Below are positions 33,196 through 44,095 of a stretch of DNA of 64,000 bases, piece by piece. The DNA lies in NCBI GenBank assembly GCA_963971575.1, contig OZ020611.1, forward strand, positions 59,553,381 to 59,617,380, given 5' to 3'. Every line of letters starts with the position of its first letter. The stretch's first letter is position 1. Both the position numbers and the translations under genes were made by a program. Source of the stretch: Liopterus haemorrhoidalis. Taxonomy: Eukaryota > Arthropoda > Insecta > Coleoptera > Dytiscidae. Below the pieces are notes generated by a model that saw nothing but the letters and a program-made list of their open reading frames with translations, ran no database searches and was not told the DNA's origin.

Positions 33196-34535
33196 GAGTA
33201 TATCTTTTTTACTTGTAGGTGAGACCAAAAGATGATACTCCATTACTTGATTATATTCGTACGTACTCAGTGGCCTATTCTGTATATAATCGACAACTTA
33301 CTGTCCTATTCCAACTCTATTTCATATCGCTACGATCTTTATCTTGAATTTTATTGCTAATTTCTACCATCAGTCAATTTTCATGGCTAAAATTCTACTT
33401 TCGTCACTTGGTTTTAAGTTCAATTGTTTTGAATTAATAATGTTAGACCATATATGATTAAAACCATTTGTCATTAATTCTTCCACCAAATCAAATATTA
33501 GAAACAAATTATACAGTAGACTTAATTAATTTATCCAAAGTAGAAGTATTCCTTTCAATCCTTAATTAAAAGCAGATTTAATAGAAATTCTTCTAAACTT
33601 AATTTTCTTTACAACTTTTGAAGCAAAGACTATACATTTTTTAAATACAGTGTAGAAACGAATGTAATAATGCCAACTTTAAAGTAAAGCGAAGTTCCAT
33701 GTTTGAAACAGTAAAAAGCCGTAGGATGGATTGTTTACAAAGGCTCTAGAACATAGCTAGCATGCCGCTTTACGTTTTTCTACATTCGAAAACTTTTAAC
33801 AATTCAATTATCTTTTTGAATATATACAAACAAAAACAACACGAAAGAACAATACTTAATATATGAGAATTTATTTAAGTAGATATAAGTCATCGACTTG
33901 ATTGACAAGTTTAAATATGCATAACTATAGGAATATTTTGATATCGAAGTCAATATATGATCGCATCGTAAAAAATATGATACGAGAGTTTGAACATGTT
34001 GGTTTAACTTCTATCAGTAGTTCATAATTACAAGTATTTCTTACTTAAGGAATTCTGAGCCTTACGTTTTTTTTTTTTTTTTCTATATTATATTCAATGT
34101 TTGCACGTCGAACAATGGACTGCAGATAATCCGAGTAAAGCTAGAAACATTTATTTTATTTCAGCTTTACACATAACATTTTTGGATGTGGCGAACTTTA
34201 CCAGTATGAAACTAGGTTTACCCAATTTTAGTAACAACGCTGCTCCTTAACTTATAGTATAATAAAAATTTGAAATTGTACCGCTGCACTGCATTATGTC
34301 AGAAAAAAAGGATATAGCATAATATAGATAACGCAGCCCATCTAAATGACTACAGTACATACTAAAAACAATAAATTAAGCAATAGATAAATAAATAGAT
34401 AAAATCAATAAAAAACACGCATACTCAATAAAAGAAATCTTGCACGGATAAATACAAATAAATAAAATAAAAATGTGTTAGAAAATTGAACAGACGCGGG
34501 GTAGTTTATTGATTAACTGACTCTGTCGTCACCTA
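33196..34535. other. No recognised gene
   Basis: AT-rich with low-complexity frames and a T-run (about 34069-34082). I found no transposon ends or coding motifs. Confidence 0.4.
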
Positions 34536-34539
34536 AAGC

Positions 34540-35575
34540 AACTGACAGGTCATAGCACAGACCTAACATTTCCATGACATCCTCGAACTGTACACACTTA
34601 GTTCAAAATGTGTAACACAGACAAATCTGTGTCTCACATAGAGGGAAGTTTTCACCTCGAAGAAGGGTCCACCAACAGTGGTCTATACGGAGGCGTGTGA
34701 TGGCGGTTTCCTCTCTGCGGTTAATCCTGCAGGAAGAACCCCATGATTTAACATCTCCCTTAATTTGTCTCAACTTAACGTTCTGTATACTGCTCCACTC
34801 ATGCTGCCACCTGGCTAAAACCAGATGTTTCAGATGACTATTTGCGTCATCTGGAAATATGAAAAACATCAATCATAGGTCTGTGGGAGGCGGCTTTTGC
34901 AGCTTCAACGGCCGCTTCGTTGCCTTTAATACCAACATGTCCCGGTATCCAAAACAGCTCTACCCTTACATTCTGAGCATTCAGATTGTGGAATAGCAAC
35001 CAGATCTTTAGTATAACAGGATGCACTGGATCTAGATCTTGGATACTGTTCAGAGCGCTCAGTGAGTCCGTCAAGATAACACTTGACCGACTTTGTTTTG
35101 GCGAAACAAAACACAAGCTTTGAAAATAGCGTATAGCTCAGCAGTGTACACACTCGATATAGAGTGCAGACGTTACTGAAACTGTTGACGTGAATTAAAA
35201 ACAACGAACGCACACCCAACCCTGGTTCCGGATTTAGATACGTCAGTAAAAATTACAGTATCCTCAAACCTAGGGACCAATGTTATTTGTAACTCATGTT
35301 GGTATTCGATAGGCAACGTAGTATCTTTATCTAGCCTAGTTAATGTGAGATCCACAAGCGGATGCGGTAGGGTCCATTGTGGAACAGCACATAAAACGAA
35401 ACTTGTCATTTCGGCCATATTAAAATCAATATTACTGAAAATGTCGAAAGTCCTAAGACCACAAGGCCTATTGGCTCTTGGTTTTCTGTCGTCAGTCTCT
35501 GTGTGCCTATTTTGTAGAATGGCGTCATACGCGGGATGATATGGCTTGGCACTGAGTGCAGCCATATATCGCAGA
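34540..35575 (-). pseudogene. LINE family 1, RNase H and C-terminal region
   Basis: On the minus strand, frames give a linker ending AALSAKPYHPAYDAI (about 35560-35520), then VIFTDVSKSGTRVGCAFVV (RNase H first Asp, about 35260), LTDSLSALNSI (Asp, about 35070) and WIPGHVGIKGNEAAVEAAK (His and Glu/Asp region, about 34930). The end reads RIDHCWWTLLRG and VQFEDVMEML. Several frameshifts break it. RNase H at the end of ORF2 is found in the I, R1 and related clades. Two shorter relics of the same family are at 3881-4115 and 7484-7805. The polymerase is missing and the 5' end fades into a (TA)n stretch at about 35580. Confidence 0.8.
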
Positions 35576-35774
35576 AAAATATATATATATATAAATAGTA
35601 AGTGAATATAAAACCGAAAAGTGTTAAAAATTTCATTGTTGGGTACGGTATCTTTATTTTTAGCATTGTTTATAAGGAAATTAAGTTCCCGCTTTACGAA
35701 TTCTCGCTTTATGGACGAGTTTAAGACCAATTAATTTGATTCCTATCTGTAGTACTATATACAGAGATGACAAA

Positions 35775-36095
35775 CCAACTTATTACATTAAGTAAGCTTG
35801 ATGAAAAGAAATTTAAAAAGAACGAATGACCATCTAGAAGAAACTACTATTTAATAGTGCAATTTGGGTTTCAGAAAATACTCTCAACAATAGCTCAACT
35901 AGCTCGACTTCAAACCCGCAGGGGAGGTAATAGTCGAATAGAAAAGGTTTTTAATACTGTCTGGCATAAAAGGCAAATTTTTAAATTAATACAAATGAAA
36001 TTCCCGGTGTATTTTATACACCTAATTAGTTCCGCAGGAATCAATTCTACGCTACATTCTGTTTTGTATTTAAGTACATACATGAAATACTAAAA
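35775..36095 (+). pseudogene. Jockey-like reverse transcriptase fragment
   Basis: The frame reads QFGFQKILSTIAQLARLQT (normally QFGFR..HST...L) and VFNTVWHKRQIFKLIQMKFP, the RT motif A region (AFDTVWH...). The catalytic DIEKAFD is partly deleted. It is flanked by noncoding DNA on both sides. Confidence 0.7.
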
Positions 36096-36357
36096 CTGAA
36101 AAATATAAATAAACGTAGTTGGTTATCGACGAGTGGATATAATGATGGAAAAAGTTAGGAAAAAGTTTTAAAATTAAATAAAACAAAACATGTAAGTACG
36201 TTTCGTGTTTAATAAGTCAACACATCCCCAGCCCGTGACTTAGTCGTGCGACTACGTGCGTTTATTTAAAATCTGCGACTTGATACCAGGAGGCTCGGAT
36301 TTTTGTGCGTACGACGCATTACTTTGTGTAGTTTTTTTTTTTTTTAATTCTTTTGTG

Positions 36358-36546
36358 CATTGACAGCTGTCACTGTCAAATAGATCGGACATATTTCTGT
36401 CGATCTCTCAGTGTTTATAGTCAAATTAGTGGGTTATATAATCCAATATATATTATAATAGTTAATAAGTGAACTTTTCTTTGTTTATTAATCATATTTA
36501 CTGTAGTGCAAGTATTTTAGTGCAATAATAATTTTTTGTGTAAAAC
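36358..36546 (+). promoter_or_regulatory. 5' UTR and likely internal promoter of the I-clade LINE
   Basis: The element begins CATTGACAGCTGTCACTGTC, which contains the palindrome GACAGCTGTC. LINEs of this group use an internal TATA-less promoter starting at the first base. No TATA box is visible. Function is inferred from position. Confidence 0.5.
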
Positions 36547-38150
36547 ATGGAAGAAAGTAGCGGGGGTGGAGAACCCCCGGACATCTCCCTAAGTCTCTCT
36601 GACACAACAAGATCTTTCCTCGAAGCTATGGAGGTGGTTCACCAAAGTTCGTTCTTGTACGAACATAATTCACAAACGGAGCAATGTGGTAATGACAACA
36701 ATGAAATGAAATCTGGACAGAAACGTAGAAATGTAAATAATGGTAACAATTCTATCGTTCAGACTAAGAAAATAAACATAACAGATTCAGCTACCGTTAA
36801 TGGGCCTATTAATACCGAAAAACCGATTTCTTCAGCTACAAATACTGTAGACGTCCCTACTACGTTACATATGGAATCATCTCAAAATAGTAATAAAAAC
36901 GCGTATGAATTTAATAAAAACAACAGGTATGAAAAAGTCGATAAAGGTCCATTCTTTATGTTAATTGAAAGTACTAATACCGATAGTAACATCGGTCTAT
37001 TGCACCATATGAGCCTTGGTAAATTACTTATTAATACATTTAAGCTGAACAACAAAGACTTAATAAACATTACAAAAATGGGCCGCAACAGAATAAAACT
37101 GGAGTTAAGTGATCCAAAATTAATCAACACAATTTTGGATTCACATATTTTACAAAAAAATAACCTAAGAGGATATATTCCTGAAACCATTCTATTCCGA
37201 AAAGCGGTTATTAGAAACGTAGACCCTTCTTTAACTACAGAGGAAATATCAGAAGTTATTGAATCTAATATTGTAATCTCTAACATACGACGAATGACAA
37301 GGAAACTTGATAGATAATAAATACCGCAACAATTGTACTAACCTTTAAAGGACAAACACTGCCAGATTTTGTTGCTATATATGGTGCAAAATGTAAAGTT
37401 TTACCGTATATTTACATTGTTACGCAATGTTCCAATTGCTTACGATTTGGTCATATTAGTCGGCAATGCAAAAGCGGCACTCGCTGCCCAAAATGTGGCG
37501 AAAACCACGATCTAAATCAATGTGGAAAAGCTGATTGTGAATTATATTGTATTAATTGCAAAGGTTCCCATGCAGCTACGCACAAAATATGTCCGGTATT
37601 CTCTGAACAGAAATTAATTAAAAAATATATGGCATATAATAACGTCGGCTTTAGGGAAGCCAAATCCCAATATAGATCGTTCGCACAAGTGACAGCTAAT
37701 TCCTCCACCATCAGCTCTAAAGATTTTCCGTCACTGTCTAATAAATATGAAACCCTAGCAACATTAAACGATCAAGATGATCCGGACATTGTTGCCAATC
37801 CGGCTTGGTTTTCCAAACCTCGCAGTCCTTTTGCTTCACGTATTTCGTCATCTTTTATGGAAAAACCTAAGACTTCTTATAGGGCTCCTTCTAGTACAGT
37901 ACCGATCCGTAGGGAAATCCCAAGAAATCCATATCCCCCACAACCTCATTTACTTAATAAAAATACTTCTACAAAAGTCACTTTTGTAGAAAACTCAGAC
38001 AAAGAGGAAAATATCTCGTTTCCGGACGTTGAAACAGCAATTTTTTCGATTTATTCGTTAATTAAAAATATTATTTATGATAAACAAGGAGCCTCGATTA
38101 GCTTTGATCAAATCATGGACTGCTTTCGTTCTTCTCTTCTTAAAAAATAA
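36547..38150 (+). pseudogene. I-clade ORF1 (Gag-like nucleic-acid chaperone), one frameshift
   Basis: ATG at 36547 opens 256 codons that end at 37315-37317. The protein then continues in the next frame from about 37314 (IINTATIVLTFKG) to the stop at 38148-38150. The missing continuity lies at about 37305-37314, a single-base-type indel. The first half has a low-complexity N-terminus and a conserved central domain (FFMLIESTNTDSNIGLLHHM to ISNIRRMTRK). The second half has three zinc knuckles: CSNCLRFGHISRQC, CPKCGENHDLNQC and CINCKGSHAATHKIC. ORF1 protein coats LINE RNA and is needed for retrotransposition, so this copy probably cannot move alone. The stop is two bases before the ORF2 ATG. Confidence 0.9.
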
Positions 38151-38152
38151 AA

Positions 38153-41100
38153 ATGGACCATTTTCAAATCATTCAATGGAATGTTCGTTCTATCAAAGCA
38201 AACAAAAATTTTTTACAAACCGTTCTATCTTCTCATAAAATTCATTGTGCCTTACTGTCAGAAACTTGGCTAAAACCAACTGAATTTTTTAAAATATCTG
38301 GATATAATATTATTCGTTGTGACCGTCCAGATGGATATGGTGGAAGCTGTATACTTATTAAATCAGGTATTCCTTTTCAGTCATTATCATTAAAAAACAC
38401 TCCTAATTACCTACAAATTTGTGCTGCTAAGTTATTTGTTGATAATAAATGGGTAACAATAGTTTCCTTATATTGTCAACCTAACCACCGTATTTCCAAA
38501 GATAAATGGTTTGAAATCTTTTCTAATATACATGGATCTATGATTATCGGAGGAGATTTTAACGCTCATCACTGTACATGGGGTTGTGAGATTGACAATA
38601 TTGAAGGCAAAGAAATTCTTGAGGCAGTAAATGATCTTTCTTATACGCTATTGAACGATGGGTCCCCCACACTAATGACTAATCCAGGTCAACGCAAATC
38701 GGCTATAGATTTAACCTTGTGCACTTCTAACTTAGCAACGGATCTTCTGTGGACCACAATCAAAGACACTATGGGCTCCAATCACTTCCCAATAAAAATT
38801 GTGTATAATTGTACAATAAATAACACAATTAAAATTTTCCCCAGTTCTTCTTGGGATATAAAAAACGCTGATTGGTCATTATATTACCTTCAGTCAAAAA
38901 CTTTGGCCGAAACTATCAACTACGAGCAATTTAATACTCTAGAAGTAGATGAAAAATATAAAATTTTCATGGACCTGGTAAATTGTAGTGCGTCAGAAAG
39001 CATTCCCGAAAATTATCCAAAGCAAGTTTACTCTTTTAAATGCCGTCCCTGGTGGGACAATGAATGTAGAATACAATCCATTGCCACAAAAAATGCTTTC
39101 CAAAATTTCAAAAACAATTCTAATGTCGAAAACTACATTTTATGTAAAAGAAATATCGCAAAAGCTCGTTTTCTGTACAAACAGAAAAAGAGAAATTGTT
39201 GGCAAACATTTTGCACTTCTATAAATCTTAAAACTTCTCTCTCAGATGTATGGAAGAAAATTAAAATTATTAAAAAGGGCCTCTCCGACAAGGTGTCCTT
39301 ATATCCTTTAAATTCTAACTGGTTATCCGATTTTTTCTTCAATCTGACACCTGCATCTTGTCAAGAAAACATATCCTTTAACAGTAACATCATCGAAAAC
39401 CCTCACTTGGATTCTCCCTTTTCGCTTACTGAGCTATATCATAGCTTAAAACAAACTAAAAATTCTTCTCCAGGTTTTGATAATGTTCACTATCCAATGT
39501 TGCATAATCTCGGTGCCAAGGCAAAAATTCTTCTTCTAAATATTTTCAATGACATTTGGCTCAACAGTAAACAAATTCCAGAATGGTCTATTCAATACAT
39601 TATTCCAATATTGAAGCCCAACAAAGATCCAAACACTGCTTCTTCATATCGACCTATATCGTTATTCTCCTGCATTACCAAAACTTATGAGAGACTTATA
39701 AAAACTCGATTAGAATGGTGGCTGGAACACAATCGATCTCTTCCTCATTATCAATATGGATTTAAACGTGGACGTTCAACAATGGACAATTTATCTACTT
39801 TAATTTGTGATATTTATACAAGCAATACCAACAATGCTTATCTAACTGCGTCATTTATGGATATAGTAGGAGCTTTTGACAATGTTTCTGTCAAAATTTT
39901 GTATAAAAAAATGACAACCATTGGTATACCCACTTTAATGACAAACTCAATTATCAATCTTATAATGAGTAGAGAAGTCTTCGTAAAATATCAAGGTAAC
40001 ATATTAGGTCCTAGAAAAACTAACATAGGATTACCGCAAGGTTTAGTCCTTTCGCCTATTCTTTTTAACATATACACATACGATTTACAATATATCTTCA
40101 GCCCCAATATCAAAATCATACAATTTGCAGACGACATTTGTGTATATGTTACCTGTTTAAGTTATTTGTTATGCATATCAGAATTGAACAACGCAATAAA
40201 ACAATTCAATAACTGGTGCCTTATGCACGGATTTTCTCTGTCTCCAAATAAGACATGTGTTTCGGTATTCACAAGACACCGATTTCAGATTCCACCTTAC
40301 GTTATTTTGGATCAACAGCAGTATCATATCCTACCGGTCGTAAAATTCCTAGGTCTAAATATAGACTGCAAATTAACCTGGAGAGCCCATGTTAGGTATA
40401 TAATTAAAAAATGCGAGTCTAGGTTAAATGTTTTACGAGCTATTACTAATTTCTCATGGGGAGCTGACCCAAAAACAATGCTTATACTATATAATAATCT
40501 TATACTATCCATAATTGACTACGGTTCGTTCTTATATGGTGATGCGTCCGTAAATGTCTTAAACCCTTTGAATACAATCCAAAACAAGGCGGCGAGATTT
40601 GCATTGGGTGCAATGCGTTCCACGCCAACAAATGCCTTATTAGCCGAGGCCCAATTAATTCCTTTACATCTGAGACGTAAAATTTTGTCGTTCAAATTCC
40701 TATTTCCACGCGTCCTTTCAAATTCAATTATACCTGTATCAAAATTAGCTTCCAGTATTCTTACATCTTCTTATTGGAAGAGTAAACCAACTCCAATCTT
40801 AATCGAAAGCTTCTTACATATCGTCGATGTGATTTCTCCACAACAGAGGCATCCCATTCTTCCTTGCTTCCAGGCTGATTATTCATATTCGCTTCCTAAT
40901 AATTATTTCATTCATGATATTATGTTACCTAGCAACAATGAGCTTTTCCTTAAAAAGGTTGAAGAGAAGTGGCCAAATAGTTATCATCTATATACTGACG
41001 CTTCTAAAACGGTCAAAGGAACTGGTTGTTCATTTCTGGATCCTATGAAAAAACATTTTCAAAAAATTAAACTTCCTGACTACTACTCTATTTATTTTGC

Positions 41101-41848
41101 TGAAATGATTGCAATAAAATTATGCCTAGAATATATACAAAATAATTTGAGAAATCATAATAGATATATAATCTTTACAGACAGCAAAAGTACAGTACAA
41201 AAATTAAAATATCCCAAGATCTTGCATAAAAATTCTATCTTAATCTACGATATCATTCAAATTATTCATCTTCTCAAGGATCTAAATGTTACAATCAAGA
41301 TAATTTGGATCAAAGGACACTCCAACATCATCTTCAACGAAGAGGTAGACATTTTGGCAAAAGAAGCCATAATTACAGGAATGCCTTTGGACATTCCTAT
41401 TGAAATAACTGACGCCTATAGTTTATACACTAAATTCATCAGAAACTCATGGAATGAAGAATACCGAACCAGCTTGACATCAAAGGGTTCCTTTTATGGT
41501 TCCCTTCAACCAAATATTCCTTCTTCCAGATGGTTTACTTCGGACATGAACAGAAAGTTTATCACTACGATATGCAGAATGCGCTTTAATCACACAAAAG
41601 TCAAACAACATCTTCACAGACTAAATTTGATCCGAACAGCGGCTTGCACCTGCGATCCAAATATTATACAAGATGTGAACCATTTAATATTTGCGTGTCC
41701 GAAGTATAATAGAAATTCTATGTTTAGTCAACTAAGTCAACAAAATCTTATTTTCCCTACCTCTATAAAGTGTATTCTTTTTACTAATAACATCAATCTT
41801 TTCAAAATTATTTATGAATTTATAAATTTTAACAATATACAAATATAG
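38153..41848 (+). CDS. I-clade ORF2 polyprotein: APE endonuclease, reverse transcriptase, RNase H
   Basis: An uninterrupted 1231-residue frame, a normal length for the clade. The endonuclease (about 1-230) has IIQWNVRS, ETWL, GGDFNAHH (about 132) and GSNHFPI (about 207); the last normally reads SDH, so Asp is replaced by Asn. Reverse transcriptase (about 440-760) has YRPISL, QYGFKRGRSTMDNL, FMDIVGAFDNV (motif A, about 569), GLPQGLVLSPILF (motif B, about 624) and FADD (motif C, about 658). RNase H (about 943-1075) keeps YTDASK, AEM, FTDSK and WIKGHSN...NEEVD. A CTC...H...C knuckle is near residue 1170. The ORF1 stop and this ATG are two bases apart, so reinitiation may drive translation. It copies LINE RNA at a nicked target. 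Confidence 0.95.
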   Translation: MDHFQIIQWNVRSIKANKNFLQTVLSSHKIHCALLSETWLKPTEFFKISGYNIIRCDRPDGYGGSCILIKSGIPFQSLSLKNTPNYLQICAAKLFVDNKWVTIVSLYCQPNHRISKDKWFEIFSNIHGSMIIGGDFNAHHCTWGCEIDNIEGKEILEAVNDLSYTLLNDGSPTLMTNPGQRKSAIDLTLCTSNLATDLLWTTIKDTMGSNHFPIKIVYNCTINNTIKIFPSSSWDIKNADWSLYYLQSKTLAETINYEQFNTLEVDEKYKIFMDLVNCSASESIPENYPKQVYSFKCRPWWDNECRIQSIATKNAFQNFKNNSNVENYILCKRNIAKARFLYKQKKRNCWQTFCTSINLKTSLSDVWKKIKIIKKGLSDKVSLYPLNSNWLSDFFFNLTPASCQENISFNSNIIENPHLDSPFSLTELYHSLKQTKNSSPGFDNVHYPMLHNLGAKAKILLLNIFNDIWLNSKQIPEWSIQYIIPILKPNKDPNTASSYRPISLFSCITKTYERLIKTRLEWWLEHNRSLPHYQYGFKRGRSTMDNLSTLICDIYTSNTNNAYLTASFMDIVGAFDNVSVKILYKKMTTIGIPTLMTNSIINLIMSREVFVKYQGNILGPRKTNIGLPQGLVLSPILFNIYTYDLQYIFSPNIKIIQFADDICVYVTCLSYLLCISELNNAIKQFNNWCLMHGFSLSPNKTCVSVFTRHRFQIPPYVILDQQQYHILPVVKFLGLNIDCKLTWRAHVRYIIKKCESRLNVLRAITNFSWGADPKTMLILYNNLILSIIDYGSFLYGDASVNVLNPLNTIQNKAARFALGAMRSTPTNALLAEAQLIPLHLRRKILSFKFLFPRVLSNSIIPVSKLASSILTSSYWKSKPTPILIESFLHIVDVISPQQRHPILPCFQADYSYSLPNNYFIHDIMLPSNNELFLKKVEEKWPNSYHLYTDASKTVKGTGCSFLDPMKKHFQKIKLPDYYSIYFAEMIAIKLCLEYIQNNLRNHNRYIIFTDSKSTVQKLKYPKILHKNSILIYDIIQIIHLLKDLNVTIKIIWIKGHSNIIFNEEVDILAKEAIITGMPLDIPIEITDAYSLYTKFIRNSWNEEYRTSLTSKGSFYGSLQPNIPSSRWFTSDMNRKFITTICRMRFNHTKVKQHLHRLNLIRTAACTCDPNIIQDVNHLIFACPKYNRNSMFSQLSQQNLIFPTSIKCILFTNNINLFKIIYEFINFNNIQI

Positions 41849-42410
41849 TTAGTAAATAAGATAGATATTGTGTATTAATAGGATACTTGTATTATTTTAT
41901 ATTTTTATAACATTATTTACTTATATATTATACCTTTTATAATTGTATACTTATCTGGTTAATAATCAATGTAATTAAGACCAATAAATTCTAATTTAAT
42001 TAATTAATAATTCTTTTGTGAGTAACCATGGACACGGAAAAATTTATTCTTTTAATGTAAGAAAGATAGTGTTTGTGGAGCCAGAAGACCTTGCTTCAAA
42101 TTAAATGGTGAAACTCGCCATGCTATTCTCGCTTCAAGAATATCTGGTTTACCCGTTCCGTTCTTCTTGAACGTTTTCTTCTTCGCCTTATCAACAAACT
42201 ACTACTTTCAACTAGGTAAAACAACCCATTCATCTTTTCAAAATATTCGAACACAAAAAAAAGGTACAAATACGAAAAAATTTAATCAAAATTCATGGCA
42301 ACCACAACACAACAACCACCTGTGAAGGACAAACGACTCCGACAAGTGTGCTCCAATGTGAGAGCTAAGTCGTACGATTAAGTAGACGATAGTCGTCCAT
42401 AGTCAGACAA

Positions 42411-42530
42411 CCGGCGCAGCGTAGTGGTAACACACGTGCCCTCCTAAGATCTCGGGTTCAAATACCATTGTCCTAAAAAACGTTAAAAAAATACATTCAA
42501 CTGGGCATTAGAGCTGTATTCTGAATAATA
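42411..42530 (+). mobile_element. tRNA-derived SINE, family S1, second copy
   Basis: CCGGCGCAGCGTAGTGGTAA (A-box region) and GGGTTCAAATACC (B box, about 42454-42466) match the head of the SINE at 7935. The downstream part is A-rich and diverged. No duplication was recognised. It lies next to the right arm of the possible Harbinger element. Confidence 0.7.
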
Positions 42531-42915
42531 TTCAGTTTTTTGAGAATATGAGGTTTGGCTGTTCCATAAATTGCGCTATTAGTCAATTTTATTTTAACAT
42601 ATAAATTTTGTTAAGAAACTACAAAAGGCACAATGTAACTACCATATTTAAGAAATAAACACACTGAAAGTTAAATCTATACTTTTCCCAGTATCAGTAT
42701 CATTTGAATAAGTCATTTCATTTAGTTTTGATCGAACTATACCTCTGATAACAATGCCCGACTCTCCTACTACTTTTTCCTACTTCCTACTACTTAAGTT
42801 ATATTGATAAAATTTATTGATTAAAGTTGCTTATTTTTCCACCTATTTCTCCAAAACTATGCGTAGTTCTTAAAAATATCATAAAATAATGAAGAAAGTA
42901 TAAAAAACACAGTTT

Positions 42916-43010
42916 GTAAGAAACTATTGAAAATGGCATCATAGCCGAAATACGTATCGAGTATTAAAGAATTTGTGAAACTTAACCTAGTGTTTTTATT
43001 TTTATATTTC
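42916..43010 (+). mobile_element. Penelope-like 3' end, 17-bp TSD
   Basis: A 95-bp insert with CCGAAATACGTATCGAGTATT and a T-rich end, a phrase typical of Penelope-like element 3' ends, is flanked by the 17-bp repeat TATAAAAAACACAGTTT (42899-42915 and 43011-43027). The duplication is perfect and argues for a real retrotransposition event. The family call is inference from the motif style. Confidence 0.55.
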
Positions 43011-43027
43011 TATAAAAAACACAGTTT

Positions 43028-43686
43028 ATGCAAACAATATAAAAATAAATAAAGAAAAAATGTAGAAACGAGAAAGAAGCATTTTTTAAATATTTTTTTA
43101 TGTTCATTCATTTGTTATTTGTGTGTTATTAAAAATATTTTTCCGTAATGAAGTGTGAATTCACCCCACATACAAAACATATTTACATAAAACATAATTA
43201 AGCGCATGTAATACACAGTGCATGTAAGCCTTGTCATATTTGAATACGCTTCATAAATTACCTATATTCTCTTTCTCCCATATCTCAATTTCAACAGCAG
43301 AAACAAGGTTTTAATATTACTGATTTATACATTTATACCGGAAATGTGAAAAAAAATATATTTTTAATTATTCAAAGAATTATAATTTCAATTTTTTTTA
43401 TAGCAATCTAGATAGAATGAAATTTACTGAAAGAGAGTAAGATTCAGAACAGTGTTATTGTATTTAATATAATCATATGGTGATGAAGATGTTTTGATTT
43501 CCCTCATGGGACACCCATGGTGGCATTTCGTGGAATAATCAGGAAACTTGTAGTAAGTTATATCCATGGAAATCATAGAACAATTGGAAAGTCTCTAGAA
43601 AAACATGAAATATTGTAATAATAGAACTGAGTTTACTGAATAGGCGAGTATACAGACAGGCTGTGCTACCGGGCGAATAGTGTTGT
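43028..43686. other. No recognised gene
   Basis: AT-rich, with no coding motif or repeat ends identified. Confidence 0.4.
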
Positions 43687-43688
43687 TA

Positions 43689-44093
43689 CAGTCTGTTCCA
43701 AACGGTTAAGCGGAACTAGATTTTGCAATCTAGTTACTTTCATCGTTTAAATCGTGCATTGCGGCCGTTTTGTTTAAGCTTTGTAAATCATACTTACAAT
43801 AAACATTTTTTGGTTAAGGTTAATATCATTTTAAAATGTCATTTTCTTTATATTTTGATTTTTTGTGTCATTCTTAATACAAATTTCCCATTTATTTATT
43901 TTTTTGTCATTAAAATATAAAAAAAAAATTTAATTTTGACATTTGTCATTCGTTTCCATGGTTTCATTGTTGGAATTTTAAATTTTGACATCCCAACGTG
44001 AAAAATGACATAACCCAAGCAAGGTCCCTTCTCGTGACAACCTAAAAGAACTAAATTCCCATTTAGTTCCGCTTAACCGTTTGGAACAGACTG
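43689..44093 (+). mobile_element. MITE family A, complete copy (405 bp), TA TSD
   Basis: A perfect 30-bp terminal inverted repeat starts CAGTCTGTTCCAAACGGTTA, with TA on both sides (43687-43688 and 44094-44095). This is the only complete member in the window. Others are at 1390, 4595 and 5597. It has no coding capacity; Tc1/mariner superfamily is inferred from the target and CAGT start. Confidence 0.92.
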
Positions 44094-44095
44094 TA

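Larger units (their letters stand above)
36358..42007 (+). mobile_element. Full-length I-clade LINE (5650 bp), 13-bp TSD
   Basis: TAATTCTTTTGTG is found at 36345-36357 and again at 42008-42020, a perfect 13-bp target-site duplication around 5650 bp. Within it lie a 189-bp 5' UTR, ORF1 (one frameshift), ORF2 (intact, EN-RT-RNase H) and an about 160-bp 3' region ending in TTAATTAATTAA. Two ORFs, triple CCHC knuckles in ORF1, C-terminal RNase H and a TAA-like tail are the hallmarks of the I clade. It is by far the youngest-looking element in the window. Confidence 0.93.
36231..42395 (+). mobile_element. Probable Harbinger element carrying a MADF gene, split by the I-clade LINE
   Basis: ACTTAGTCGTGCGACT near 36236 is the inverted match (with about two or three changes) of the sequence near 42367-42385. 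Just inside the right side, after the LINE's duplication, ATGGACACGG at 42029 opens MDTEKFILLM then a stop and CLW, which resembles the start of a MADF domain. Without the LINE the element would be about 0.5 kb. Ends and TSD are not resolved, so this is a tentative call. Confidence 0.35.

Noticed and set aside
36882..37286. 134-codon minus-strand frame
   Set aside because: It is antisense to the I-clade ORF1 and has no independent support.
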